Part shown: positions 17,338-25,374 of the stretch, piece by piece | Position numbering within the stretch: the stretch's first letter is position 1 | How the letters are laid out: the number at the start of each line of letters is the position of its first letter | Assembly (NCBI RefSeq): GCF_003013405.1 | Contig: NZ_PXZL01000018.1 | Location: 24,803-88,802 of the forward strand | Length of the DNA: 64,000 bases | Direction of reading: 5' to 3' | From: Brevibacillus formosus | GTDB lineage: Bacteria; Bacillota; Bacilli; Brevibacillales; Brevibacillaceae | Made by a program: the position numbers and the translations under genes | Notes under the pieces: generated by a model | Databases searched by the model: none | What the model was told of the DNA's origin: nothing | Seen by the model: the letters and a program-made list of their open reading frames with translations, nothing else

Positions 17338-17901
17338 ATGATATGGAAAAATTTGCGTCTCAGCCTCGTTTTGCTGCTGATTTGTGGTGTCGCCTATCCG
17401 CTGGCGATGACAGGAATTTCACAGGTTGTCATGCCTGCACAAGCAAGCGGTAGTCTCATCACGGATGCAAGCGGCAAGGTGGTTGGCTCCGAGCTGATTG
17501 GGCAAACCTTCACTGATCCGAAGTACTTCTGGGGACGCATTTCTTCTATTGATAACAATGCGTCAGGCTCCGGCTCGAACAACTACGCGCCATCCAATCC
17601 GGCCCTGATCGAACGTACGCAAAAGGATATTGCCGCATTTCTGGCAGCGAATCCTGGCGTGAAGCAGGAAGACATCCCGGCTGATTTGCTGACCAACTCC
17701 GCTTCCGGTCTGGACCCGCATATCTCGCCAAAGGCTGCCCAGATACAAGTAGAGCGTGTAGCGAAGGCCCGTAATCTCGAACCGGTACAACTACAGGCTC
17801 TGATTGAAGCGAATACAGAGGGAAGAAGCTTGGGGGTATTCGGAGAGCCGCGTGTCAATGTAGTGAAGCTGAATATAGCTTTGGACGCATTGAAGAAGTA
17901 A
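17338..17901 (+). CDS. kdpC: K+-transporting ATPase subunit C
   Basis: KdpC assembles with KdpA and KdpB. The 187 residues have one N-terminal membrane helix and the family motifs GSELIGQTF, YFWGRISS, SNPALIERTQ and SASGLDPHISPKAA. Length is normal. It lies 35 bp after kdpB and 22 bp before the KdpD-like gene. Confidence 0.96.
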   Translation: MIWKNLRLSLVLLLICGVAYPLAMTGISQVVMPAQASGSLITDASGKVVGSELIGQTFTDPKYFWGRISSIDNNASGSGSNNYAPSNPALIERTQKDIAAFLAANPGVKQEDIPADLLTNSASGLDPHISPKAAQIQVERVAKARNLEPVQLQALIEANTEGRSLGVFGEPRVNVVKLNIALDALKK

Positions 17902-17923
17902 AGAGTGAAGGGAGGGCTGCGAG

Positions 17924-20254
17924 ATGGTAGAGCAGTATCGGCGAAAGTCCCCGGAGGAAATCTTGCAGTCCATCTCCAGAATGCACCGGGGCAGGCTGAA
18001 AATCATTCTGGGAGCTGTCAGTGGCTCAGGTAAAACCTATCACCTGCTCATGGAAGGGCAGTCACTCAAGAAAAAAGAGATTGATGTGGTCGTAGCTGGC
18101 TCAGGTGAGGCCACTCATCCCAAGCTGGCGCAAAAGAGGGAGGGCTTGGAGCAAATCCAGCCAATCATCTGGTATTGCCTCGGGGAAGTGAGGCATGATC
18201 TGGACGTTGCAGCTATTATCGAGCGAGATCCAGAAGTCGTGCTCGTAGACGGTTTGGCTCATCGCAATCGTCCAGATGCTCCGCGTCCAACCAGCCTGGA
18301 CGATGTTCAGTATTTGTTGAACCACAATATTAGTGTGATTGCGACGGTCAACATTTACGAATTGGCCGGGATGAAAGAAATGGCGGAGCGACTGACGAAA
18401 GCAGAAGTGCGGATTGACCAGTGTGTCCCTGAGGATACGCTTGCCATGGCTGACGAGGTGAAATTGCTCGACGTCACGCCAGAAGCCATTCTGAAGAGGC
18501 TGCAAGAAGACGATCGCAACCCGATTCGAACCAAGCATCCGTTGTTTCGCAGAGACAATCTTCATGTGCTGCGGGAACTCGCTCTTCGGTTCGTAGCTAC
18601 GGGTGTAAACGAGGATTTGGAGGATTATCGGGAGAAGCACGGCATGGTAGGGGCTTCAGGAGCCACAGAAAAGGTGCTGGTTTCTGCTCAGTATCATTGG
18701 AACGGCTCGATATTGGTACGGCGCGGGCAACAGGTTGCCAAGCGGCTCGGTGGAGAGCTCTTGGTCGTCTGTTTTCTCCCTTTGTCCAAGAAACTGACGA
18801 AGGAAGAAGTGACTTTTAAGAGAGCCATCGGAAAGCTCGTGGACAAAGTCGGAGGTACCTTTGAAGAGCAGATGCTTGCACGTGAAAAGGACGTAGCAAA
18901 CGAGCTCGTCGCCTATGCGATGGAGAATAATGTGACCCGAATCGTCATGGGGCAGTCCAAGCGTACGCGCTGGGAAGAGATATGGTATGGCTCCATCGTT
19001 CATAAGATTCTTCGGCAAACGAAAAATATTGATATATTGATCGTGGCAGATCGTTCCGAGCGGGACGGTGAGCGCGTCATGCCGACCAAACGCGAAAAAG
19101 CGAAAACGCCCAATCCGTACCGACGGCTCTCCGATGAGGAGATGCAGCAAGAAATCGGTAAAATCAAGCGCGGGACGCTAAAAGTATATGTAGGAGCCGC
19201 ACCTGGTGTCGGCAAGACGTACACGATGCTCCGCGAAGGCAACGAGCTCGCTGAAAATGGCATCGACGTGGTGATTGGGCTTTTGGAAACGCATGGACGA
19301 AAAGAAACCATTGAGCAGGTAGGCGGACTTCCTCTTATTCCGCGCAAGCGCATTCCGTATAAAAATGTGACCCTAGAAGAAATGGATACGGACGAAATTA
19401 TCCGGCGAAATCCGGAGGTTGTACTGGTGGATGAGCTGGCACATACGAACGTGCCGGGGAGTGCCTATGAGAAGCGATACCACGATGTCGAGAAGATATT
19501 GGCTGCGGGTATTTCCGTCATATCCACGATGAACATTCAGCACCTCGAGAGCCTAAACGACAGCGTCGAGCAGATCACGGGAATCCGCGTGCGAGAGACG
19601 GTGCCGGACCATATTCTGCATCAGGCAGATGAGGTAGAGCTGATTGATATTTCCCCCAAAGCGTTGCGTCAGAGGATGCGGGAGGGCAATATTTACGCGC
19701 TGGAAAAGGTGGAGCAGTCGCTGACCAACTTTTTCAAAACGGGGAATTTGATCGCATTGCGTGAGTTGGCCTTGCGTGAAGTGGCGGACGACGTCGACGA
19801 ACGCTTGGAGGCGTGGGAACGACGAACGCTGCGCGGGCCTTGGCGGCAGCAGGAAGTTATTTTTGTCTGTGTGAATTTGCGCGCAGACAGTGAACGATTG
19901 ATTCGCCGAGGGTTTCGAATTGCCTATCGGCTGAAGGCGTCGTGGCATGTAGCTTACGTGCAGGATCATCTGTCGCTGACGGAAGAGGAAGAGACACAGC
20001 TAGCGAAGCTGAAGGCACTAACAGAGCGACTCGGGGGTCGCTTCGAACGGTACGAAGCCCCTTCCCGACGCAAGGTTTTTACCCGGCTGGTTTGGCATAT
20101 GAACGAAAAAGGAACGACGCAGGTCGTCATCGGGCAGTCGGCGCGGACCCGCTGGAAGGAAATTCTCGAGGGTTCGGTCATCCAGCGATTATTGCGGGAG
20201 GTCCGACACATGGATGTGCTGGTCGTGGCTGATCACGCACCCGATTTGATGTAA
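17924..20254 (+). CDS. Kinase-less tandem KdpD sensor protein (two KdpD N-domain plus USP-like units)
   Basis: This 776-residue cytoplasmic protein consists of two copies, offset by about 394 residues, of the KdpD N-terminal sensor module plus a universal-stress-like domain. Walker A sites are GAVSGSGKT (30-38) and GAAPGVGKT (424-432). The second copy keeps VLVDELAHTNVPGS; the first has diverged to VLVDGLAHRNRPDA. There are no membrane helices, no histidine-kinase domain and no KdpE gene nearby. Kinase-less KdpD proteins are known, and USP domains of S. aureus KdpD bind c-di-AMP, but the residues of that motif are only partly kept here. It follows kdpC by 22 bp and probably tunes Kdp activity or expression. 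Confidence 0.88.
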   Translation: MVEQYRRKSPEEILQSISRMHRGRLKIILGAVSGSGKTYHLLMEGQSLKKKEIDVVVAGSGEATHPKLAQKREGLEQIQPIIWYCLGEVRHDLDVAAIIERDPEVVLVDGLAHRNRPDAPRPTSLDDVQYLLNHNISVIATVNIYELAGMKEMAERLTKAEVRIDQCVPEDTLAMADEVKLLDVTPEAILKRLQEDDRNPIRTKHPLFRRDNLHVLRELALRFVATGVNEDLEDYREKHGMVGASGATEKVLVSAQYHWNGSILVRRGQQVAKRLGGELLVVCFLPLSKKLTKEEVTFKRAIGKLVDKVGGTFEEQMLAREKDVANELVAYAMENNVTRIVMGQSKRTRWEEIWYGSIVHKILRQTKNIDILIVADRSERDGERVMPTKREKAKTPNPYRRLSDEEMQQEIGKIKRGTLKVYVGAAPGVGKTYTMLREGNELAENGIDVVIGLLETHGRKETIEQVGGLPLIPRKRIPYKNVTLEEMDTDEIIRRNPEVVLVDELAHTNVPGSAYEKRYHDVEKILAAGISVISTMNIQHLESLNDSVEQITGIRVRETVPDHILHQADEVELIDISPKALRQRMREGNIYALEKVEQSLTNFFKTGNLIALRELALREVADDVDERLEAWERRTLRGPWRQQEVIFVCVNLRADSERLIRRGFRIAYRLKASWHVAYVQDHLSLTEEEETQLAKLKALTERLGGRFERYEAPSRRKVFTRLVWHMNEKGTTQVVIGQSARTRWKEILEGSVIQRLLREVRHMDVLVVADHAPDLM

Positions 20255-20266
20255 GGGAGGGTAATG

Positions 20267-20992
20267 ATGGGCACAGAAAAAGAAGGGCAATGGGATCAAA
20301 GCGTGGCAGACGCCTATAGCCGTTTGGAGTGCCTGATACTAGAGCCAACTGCGGAGGCAGATTTGTTTTCCAGGCTGATCCGGGTCTACCTGGAGGAAGA
20401 AGAGGTACGCATACGGCAAAAGCTAAAGCGCAAATCCTCACAGCGAATCTCTCGCGTCATGCATGAGCGGGTGGGTGAGTTTTTGTCCGGGCAGTTGACC
20501 GGGCTTTCGTTTCAAGTGATCGATGGTCTCTTGTTTATAAAGAGGGGAGAGCAGCTAGTCGGGGCACTCAAATGCATCCCTGATCTCGGCAGCTACGATA
20601 CTCCGTCCTGGAATGCAACACTTGCCCGTTTTGCCAAGCAGTATCAGAAGCGGTTCCAGCTGGCGCCAGAGAAGCTGCTGTTCGTTGTCTGCTCGCTCGC
20701 GAAAAGTTTGGATGCAGCTCATGCCAAGGAGTTGACCGGAATTGATGTGTGGTGTGGTGCGGCGCTAACAACTCCAGCTTATCGGGATGCGTTGCAGGTG
20801 TATGTCAACAAATATGTGGAAGTCATGGACGCGCTCCCGCAGCCAGTGAACCAAGTGTATTTCTTGAGTGCAGATGCCCATCCGAATGCGCTTGCTTGCC
20901 AATTGCTGCGCGGGGAAAAAGCTTTCTTGCCAGATCGTTGGCTGCGGCCGTCCGTCAGTGAGCTCATCCAATTATTGCAAGCCAAGCTGTGA
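20267..20992 (+). CDS. Hypothetical protein at the end of the kdp operon
   Basis: I do not recognise this 241-residue protein. It has no signal peptide or membrane segments. The first 70 residues are helical and charged (YLEEEEVRIRQKLKRKSSQRISR), and the rest looks alpha/beta, with FQVIDGLLFIKRGEQLVGALKCI and LLFVVCSLAKSLDAAHAKELTG. It starts 12 bp after the KdpD-like gene. ATG 20267 sits 6 bases after GGGAGG, and ATG 20264 is the alternative. Position suggests a link to potassium control, nothing more. Confidence 0.75.
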   Translation: MGTEKEGQWDQSVADAYSRLECLILEPTAEADLFSRLIRVYLEEEEVRIRQKLKRKSSQRISRVMHERVGEFLSGQLTGLSFQVIDGLLFIKRGEQLVGALKCIPDLGSYDTPSWNATLARFAKQYQKRFQLAPEKLLFVVCSLAKSLDAAHAKELTGIDVWCGAALTTPAYRDALQVYVNKYVEVMDALPQPVNQVYFLSADAHPNALACQLLRGEKAFLPDRWLRPSVSELIQLLQAKL

Positions 20993-21042
20993 TATACTTT
21001 TAGGGATGGTCATACGATGAATTTCCTTGGGAGGGACTTTTT

Positions 21043-21918
21043 ATCAAAGTAAAAGTAGCTGGTATCCCGCATTTCACAGGGGCATATGTCTCTGGTACAG
21101 AATTGGCTCCTGACGCGCTTCGTACAGCAGGATTGATCGAGCAGTTGCAGCAGCATGGCTTGGATGTGCAGGATGTAGGAAATCTGCATCTTCCCGATGA
21201 TTTGCCTCGCCATAATATTCCACCAGTTCGTAATTGGCCGGCTCCGCGCATGTTTTGGGATTTGCTGCAAAAGGACGCACAAGAGTGGCTCGATACAGAC
21301 GACTTTGTCTTGATGCTCGGCGGCGATTGCAGCTTGGTCGTTGCAACGGCACAGGCTCATCAGTCTCGGTATCAGGAAAAAGCGTATCTGCTCGTGCTTG
21401 ACGGTCATCTCGATGCAGTAGTTCCATCGGCTTCTCGCTGTATTGGGGCGGCAGGGATGGGATTGTGGTTTTTGCTTCAGGATCGTGGACAATGGATCGA
21501 GCCAAGCGGCTGGAATGCAGAGCGAATCCGCCTTGTCGGCTGCCAGCAGATGCCAGCAGAGACTTTCGGCGTTGACGTCATGACCTTGGCTCAGCTCACA
21601 GAGGGAAGCCTAGTGGAACGAGTTTCTCATATGCTCCAATCGATCCCGCCTGATGCCAAAATCCTCGTTCATTTCGATGTAGATATCATGCACAAAGACG
21701 CGATGCCAGCGGCCTATTCCCCAAGTGAGACAGGATTGTCGCTGTCCGAAGCGGAGACATTACTAGCAACTGTCTTGCGAGATTCGCGCGTGACAAGTAT
21801 GGAAGTGACGGAATTCTCAGGAGCAAGGGATACTACTGGCGAGTATGCGCAGAAGCTGGTAGAGTTGCTGGCCCGGGCACTAGCTGCACGTGCTAAAGCC
21901 CTCCCATCTATGAAATAG
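21043..21918 (+). CDS. Arginase/agmatinase-fold protein with altered metal motifs; start codon unusual
   Basis: This protein has the arginase-family alpha/beta fold: MLGGDCSLVVATAQAH, LLVLDGHLDAV, VHFDVDIMHKDAMPA and VTEFSGARD. Arginases normally read GGDHS, DAHxD and DxD, so one Mn ligand (His to Cys) and another residue are changed and activity on guanidino substrates is uncertain. The family N-terminus (VAGIPHFTGAYVSGTELAPDALR) continues upstream of TTG 21103 to about 21043, but no ATG, GTG or TTG occurs there. GGGAGGGA at 21029-21036 points to ATC 21043, giving 291 residues. A TTG 21103 start would lose the first strand. Confidence 0.7.
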   Translation: MKVKVAGIPHFTGAYVSGTELAPDALRTAGLIEQLQQHGLDVQDVGNLHLPDDLPRHNIPPVRNWPAPRMFWDLLQKDAQEWLDTDDFVLMLGGDCSLVVATAQAHQSRYQEKAYLLVLDGHLDAVVPSASRCIGAAGMGLWFLLQDRGQWIEPSGWNAERIRLVGCQQMPAETFGVDVMTLAQLTEGSLVERVSHMLQSIPPDAKILVHFDVDIMHKDAMPAAYSPSETGLSLSEAETLLATVLRDSRVTSMEVTEFSGARDTTGEYAQKLVELLARALAARAKALPSMK

Positions 21919-21932
21919 TTTCGATAGCGAGT

Positions 21933-21976
21933 GAGCTCGACAGTTCTGATTCGTTCAGGCTGTCGGGCTCTTTTTT
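21933..21976 (+). terminator. Terminator after the arginase-like gene
   Basis: GAGCTCGACAG (21933-21943) pairs with CTGTCGGGCTC (21960-21970) with one G-T pair, followed by six T residues. Confidence 0.88.
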
Positions 21977-22025
21977 GGGGATCTTCCTAAGTTTTAAAAG
22001 GTACCGATTAGCCAAGAAAGCCGGT

Positions 22026-22237
22026 GAGAAGAAAAAGCACAGGGCTCGCAGACCTTGACAACGCCTACCCAGTCGGAACTTTAAAAAGAGGACCACGCTT
22101 GTCGAACACTTCTTCCCTGAGAAACATCCGCCCGTAGGGTGGCTTTGGCTCGACGCTCCTCTTTTTAAAGTGGAGACGGACAGTCAATCCCCCCTGCTGG
22201 CGTGTCAGAGTCGAAGAGAACTGTGCTTTTTCTTCTC
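22026..22237. repeat. Nested inverted-repeat element of about 212 bp
   Basis: Outer arms of 17 perfect bases (GAGAAGAAAAAGCACAG at 22026-22042 and its complement at 22221-22237) enclose inner arms of 15 perfect bases (ACTTTAAAAAGAGGA at 22078-22092, complement at 22157-22171). No open frame with a ribosome binding site is present on either strand. It could be a MITE-like repeat or a long structured RNA. Its copy number elsewhere cannot be judged from this window. Confidence 0.65.
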
Positions 22238-22311
22238 CTCCACAATGTTGACTCAAACAAATAGCTTTGAAGCCCCTCTTTTGACAGAAAAATAAATTTT
22301 TCAAAAATAAG

Positions 22312-22381
22312 GAGAAAGGATTCTCCAGCAAATTCGTATTAGTGTTGAATCACCCAAAACGGAAGCTGCGCAGCATTCCCC
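22312..22381 (+). promoter_or_regulatory. Conserved leader and putative autoregulated ECF promoter, copy 1
   Basis: The block is repeated before the second sigma gene at 24701-24771. It contains GAGAAAGG followed 15-16 bases later by CGTATTAG, which resembles an ECF -10 element (CGTA at 22335-22338), and a perfect palindrome GCTGCGCAGC flanked by GGAA and TTCC. Conservation of the whole block between the two copies suggests shared control, probably by the sigma factors themselves. Confidence 0.55.
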
Positions 22382-22417
22382 AAAGGCTGATCGCTGATAG
22401 ACGGAGGAGTAGCAAAA

Positions 22418-22984
22418 ATGCCGGACGATCGGGAATTGATCGAGCAAATCCTGGCTGGCAATCACCAGCTGTACAGTCAGATTATTGACAGGTACAAGGG
22501 CAAGATCGTGACCTACTTGTACAAAATGATCGGTAACATGCCTGACGCACAGGATTTGGCTCAAGACGTGTTTACCAAAACCTTTTACCTATTGAAAGAC
22601 TATCGGCCAGAGCACAAGTTTTCTTCATGGCTGTATCGAATCGCGAGCAATCATTGTCTCGATGAAATACGAAGACGCAAAAGGACGGAGCAGACAGCAA
22701 TTGTGGAGGAACAGATCGTTGATCCAGAGACACCAGAAACCACTCTGTTAAAAAAGGAGCGAGACGCCCAGCTGGAGCGCAGTATCATGCTGCTGGATGA
22801 GGAGTATCGCGAGGTGTTCGTTCTGCATTACTTGAAGCGTCTGTCGTATCGGGAAATCAGCGAGCGACTGTCTCTTACGGAGAGCGCTGTTCAAATGCGT
22901 TTGTTCCGTGCTCGTAAAGAGATGAAGAAAAGCCTGATGAAAACAATGGGAGGGGGAGATATTTATGACATGCTTCATGTTTAA
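22418..22984 (+). CDS. ECF RNA polymerase sigma factor, copy 1
   Basis: This 188-residue sigma-70 family ECF factor has region 2 (LYSQIIDRYKGKIVTYLYKMIG then DAQDLAQDVFTKTF and FSSWLYRIASNHCLDEIRRRKR) and region 4 with a helix-turn-helix (LSYREISERLSLTESAVQMRLFRARK). GGAGGAG precedes ATG 22418. Its end overlaps the anti-sigma gene by 20 bases. By eye about four-fifths of residues match the second copy at 24808. The stimulus is not known. Confidence 0.93.
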   Translation: MPDDRELIEQILAGNHQLYSQIIDRYKGKIVTYLYKMIGNMPDAQDLAQDVFTKTFYLLKDYRPEHKFSSWLYRIASNHCLDEIRRRKRTEQTAIVEEQIVDPETPETTLLKKERDAQLERSIMLLDEEYREVFVLHYLKRLSYREISERLSLTESAVQMRLFRARKEMKKSLMKTMGGGDIYDMLHV

Positions 22985-24617
22985 TCAATGGAAGCTCTAT
23001 GCAAATGGCGAGCTCCCCCCTGCCGAAAGCAAAGGACTGGAGCAGCATGCAGTAGAATGCCCACAATGTCAAATCAAGCTGCAAGAGTGGGTAGATTACA
23101 TGCTGGAAGAGGAATTCTCCGCCTATCCGGAAGTTCCTGTACCCGATACCTTTACGGACGAGGTCATGAGTAAACTGTTCGAAGAGGTTCCCGTACGTAC
23201 GGCACGGAAGCGCTCCTCCCGAACCAGAAGACAAAGGGGTTGGGATATTGTGAAGAAGACAGGACTGGTAGTAGCAGGACTTACTGCGTTGGTAGTGACA
23301 GGAACCGCTGTATCGCCGACGTTTGCGAATTATGTGAATAGCTTGTTCCAGATAGAAAAGGATGCGGATAGCGGCATGAAAAATGCCGTGAATAAAGGCC
23401 TTGTTCAAAAGCTGGAGCAGAAGATAACCGATCAAGGGATTACTTTCGAAGCAAAAGAGTTGATGGCTGACTCGATGAGGATTGCAATTATCTTTGATAT
23501 GTACGACCAGAATGGCAAGCAAATAGAAGACCACTCTATGAAGCTTCAGTTAATTGATTCCAACGGAAAAGATTGGTTGGCGGAGGATGGAAGAGAGGAG
23601 TCTGGGAGTAGTCATGGGCAGTTTTTCATCACTGAGCTGAGCTTGAACGATATTTTCGAATCGGCGGAGGCTACTCCTGACCAACTGACCTTGAAAATCG
23701 TACCAACAGACATCGAAGGCAAGACAGGGAAGTGGGAATTGGAAATTCCGGTCGATATGAAGAAAGCGAAAGAAGCGACCAAAACGGTTGCGTTCAAAGA
23801 CGCCGTGTATCAATCACCACAAGGGCTTGAGCTTAAACTGAAACAAATCGAATTTTCCCCAAGTGCGACACGGGTTATGCTGGATTCAACGGTTCCAAAA
23901 TCAGCTTACGTAGAGTTTGAACGGGCAGTGCTCATGTATGATAAGGATCATCCGGAAGGAGTCCACATCACAAACAAAAAAGTCGAACCTACTCTATCAG
24001 GAGGTGATATCGCGTACGAAATTACCAACGAGAAAGGTGAGGTCGTGGCAGCTCGGGATATGTTTGGATTAGATAAAGGAATCGCGAAAAAGAAGAATGT
24101 TCTTTACGTCTCTGGACTGTCCAGTAAACAAGAAGGCGATATCACGAAGTGGTGGCATACATTTGGCCCGCTACAGGGTGAACAAAAGTTAAAGTTTCAG
24201 CTCCAAAAAGTTTATGAGAACAAACTGGCTTCTCCCAAATTCGACCTCATTCCAGAAGACTTAAACAAGAAGGCAGCGACTTTCAAGGATGAGACAGGCA
24301 GTTCGTTTACATTCTCCTCTTTTTCGTGGACACCTGCTAGCGGGGAGGAAAAAGGTAAGGCTGTGATAATTGTAGAAGGTACACTAGGAAAAGACGTGGT
24401 CTCCATCAGATATTGGTATGTAAAGGATGAAAATGGGAAGACTTACTACGCGACATTGAATCCAGAAAGCACCAGAGACAAAGATGGACGTGTACATTTC
24501 AAAGGTGAGCTGGTCATTCCGAAATTGGAGCAAGCACCGAAAAGGCTTACTATTTGCTATCCTGAATATACGGTAGAGCACCACGTAAATTGGGAAGTGC
24601 CATTTGAAATCAAATAG
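22965..24617 (+). CDS. Anti-sigma factor with zinc-finger head and DUF4179-like extracellular part, copy 1
   Basis: This 550-residue membrane protein should hold the adjacent sigma factor. The cytoplasmic N-terminus has the HxxxCxxC zinc motif (HAVECPQC). A helix near residues 95-115 (TGLVVAGLTALVVTGTAV) spans the membrane, and the long outside part begins with SPTFANYVNSLFQIEKDADSGMKNAV, typical of DUF4179 proteins of the RsiV/YlaD-type neighbourhood. The start lies inside the sigma gene behind GGGAGGGGG. The C-terminal half contains repeated beta-rich segments. It is paralogous to the gene at 25355. Confidence 0.85.
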   Translation: MTCFMFNQWKLYANGELPPAESKGLEQHAVECPQCQIKLQEWVDYMLEEEFSAYPEVPVPDTFTDEVMSKLFEEVPVRTARKRSSRTRRQRGWDIVKKTGLVVAGLTALVVTGTAVSPTFANYVNSLFQIEKDADSGMKNAVNKGLVQKLEQKITDQGITFEAKELMADSMRIAIIFDMYDQNGKQIEDHSMKLQLIDSNGKDWLAEDGREESGSSHGQFFITELSLNDIFESAEATPDQLTLKIVPTDIEGKTGKWELEIPVDMKKAKEATKTVAFKDAVYQSPQGLELKLKQIEFSPSATRVMLDSTVPKSAYVEFERAVLMYDKDHPEGVHITNKKVEPTLSGGDIAYEITNEKGEVVAARDMFGLDKGIAKKKNVLYVSGLSSKQEGDITKWWHTFGPLQGEQKLKFQLQKVYENKLASPKFDLIPEDLNKKAATFKDETGSSFTFSSFSWTPASGEEKGKAVIIVEGTLGKDVVSIRYWYVKDENGKTYYATLNPESTRDKDGRVHFKGELVIPKLEQAPKRLTICYPEYTVEHHVNWEVPFEIK

Positions 24618-24631
24618 ATGAAACACAGAAA

Positions 24632-24665
24632 AAGGAAGAGGCTGACAGAGGCCTCTTCCTTTTTT
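24632..24665 (+). terminator. Terminator between the two sigma/anti-sigma units
   Basis: AAGGAAGAGGC (24632-24642) pairs perfectly with GCCTCTTCCTT (24651-24661) and a T run follows, so the two duplicated units are separate transcripts. Confidence 0.92.
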
Positions 24666-24700
24666 ATTTCGAAAAGTGATTATAGAATTTTTTAAAAGTA

Positions 24701-24771
24701 GAGAAAGGTTTTTCCAGAAAATCCGTAATAGCTTATGAATCAACCAAAACGGAAGCTGCGCAGCATTCCCC
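24701..24771 (+). promoter_or_regulatory. Conserved leader and putative ECF promoter, copy 2
   Basis: It aligns with 22312-22381 with a single 1-base gap. GAGAAAGG, CCAG, CGTAATAG (CGTA at 24724-24727) and the GGAAGCTGCGCAGCATTCCCC palindrome region are kept, while the bases around them vary. Confidence 0.55.
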
Positions 24772-24807
24772 GCTGGCTTGATCTGTGATAGATGGAGGAG
24801 TAGCAAA

Positions 24808-25374
24808 ATGCCGGACGATCAGGAACTAATCGAGCAAATCCTGGCTGGCGATCATGAGCAGTACAGACAAATTGTTGACAGGTACAAGGGCAAGATCGTT
24901 GGCTATTTGTACAGGATGATCGGCAACATGCCAGACGCACAGGATTTGGCTCAAGACGTGTTTATCAAAACCTTTTATCGTTTACATGACTATCGGCCTG
25001 AGTACAGGTTTTCGTCGTGGCTGTATCGAATTGCGAGCAATCATTGTTTCGATGAAATGCGAAAACGCAAACGGACAGAGCAAGTAGAAATCGATGAGGA
25101 GCAGCTGATTGATCTAGACACGCCTGAGACGACTTTGTTGAAAAAGGAACGGGACACCGAGCTGGAACGCAGCATCATGCTGCTGGATGAGGAGTATCGC
25201 GAAGTATTCGTCCTGTTTTACATCCATCGTCTGTCGTATCGGGAAATCAGCGAGCAACTGTCTCTCTCGGAGAGTTCCATTCAGATGCGTTTATTCCGCG
25301 CCCGCAAAAAGATGAGAGACAGCCTGGCGAAAACGATGGGAGGGGGAGCTATTTATGAAATGCTTCATGTTTAA
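24808..25374 (+). CDS. ECF RNA polymerase sigma factor, copy 2
   Basis: This 188-residue ECF sigma factor is a close paralogue of the one at 22418. Region 2 (YRQIVDRYKGKIVGYLYRMIG, FSSWLYRIASNHCFDEMRKR) and the region 4 helix-turn-helix (LSYREISEQLSLSESSIQMRLFRARK) are intact, and differences are spread over the protein. ATG 24808 has GGAGGAG upstream. It overlaps its own anti-sigma gene by 20 bases, so the pair was duplicated as a unit. Few changes in the DNA-reading helices suggest overlapping promoter targets. Confidence 0.93.
   Translation: MPDDQELIEQILAGDHEQYRQIVDRYKGKIVGYLYRMIGNMPDAQDLAQDVFIKTFYRLHDYRPEYRFSSWLYRIASNHCFDEMRKRKRTEQVEIDEEQLIDLDTPETTLLKKERDTELERSIMLLDEEYREVFVLFYIHRLSYREISEQLSLSESSIQMRLFRARKKMRDSLAKTMGGGAIYEMLHV

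Noticed and set aside
22065..22331. 88-codon minus-strand frame through the nested inverted repeat
   Set aside because: The coding direction crosses both perfect inverted repeats and shows no recognisable protein features.
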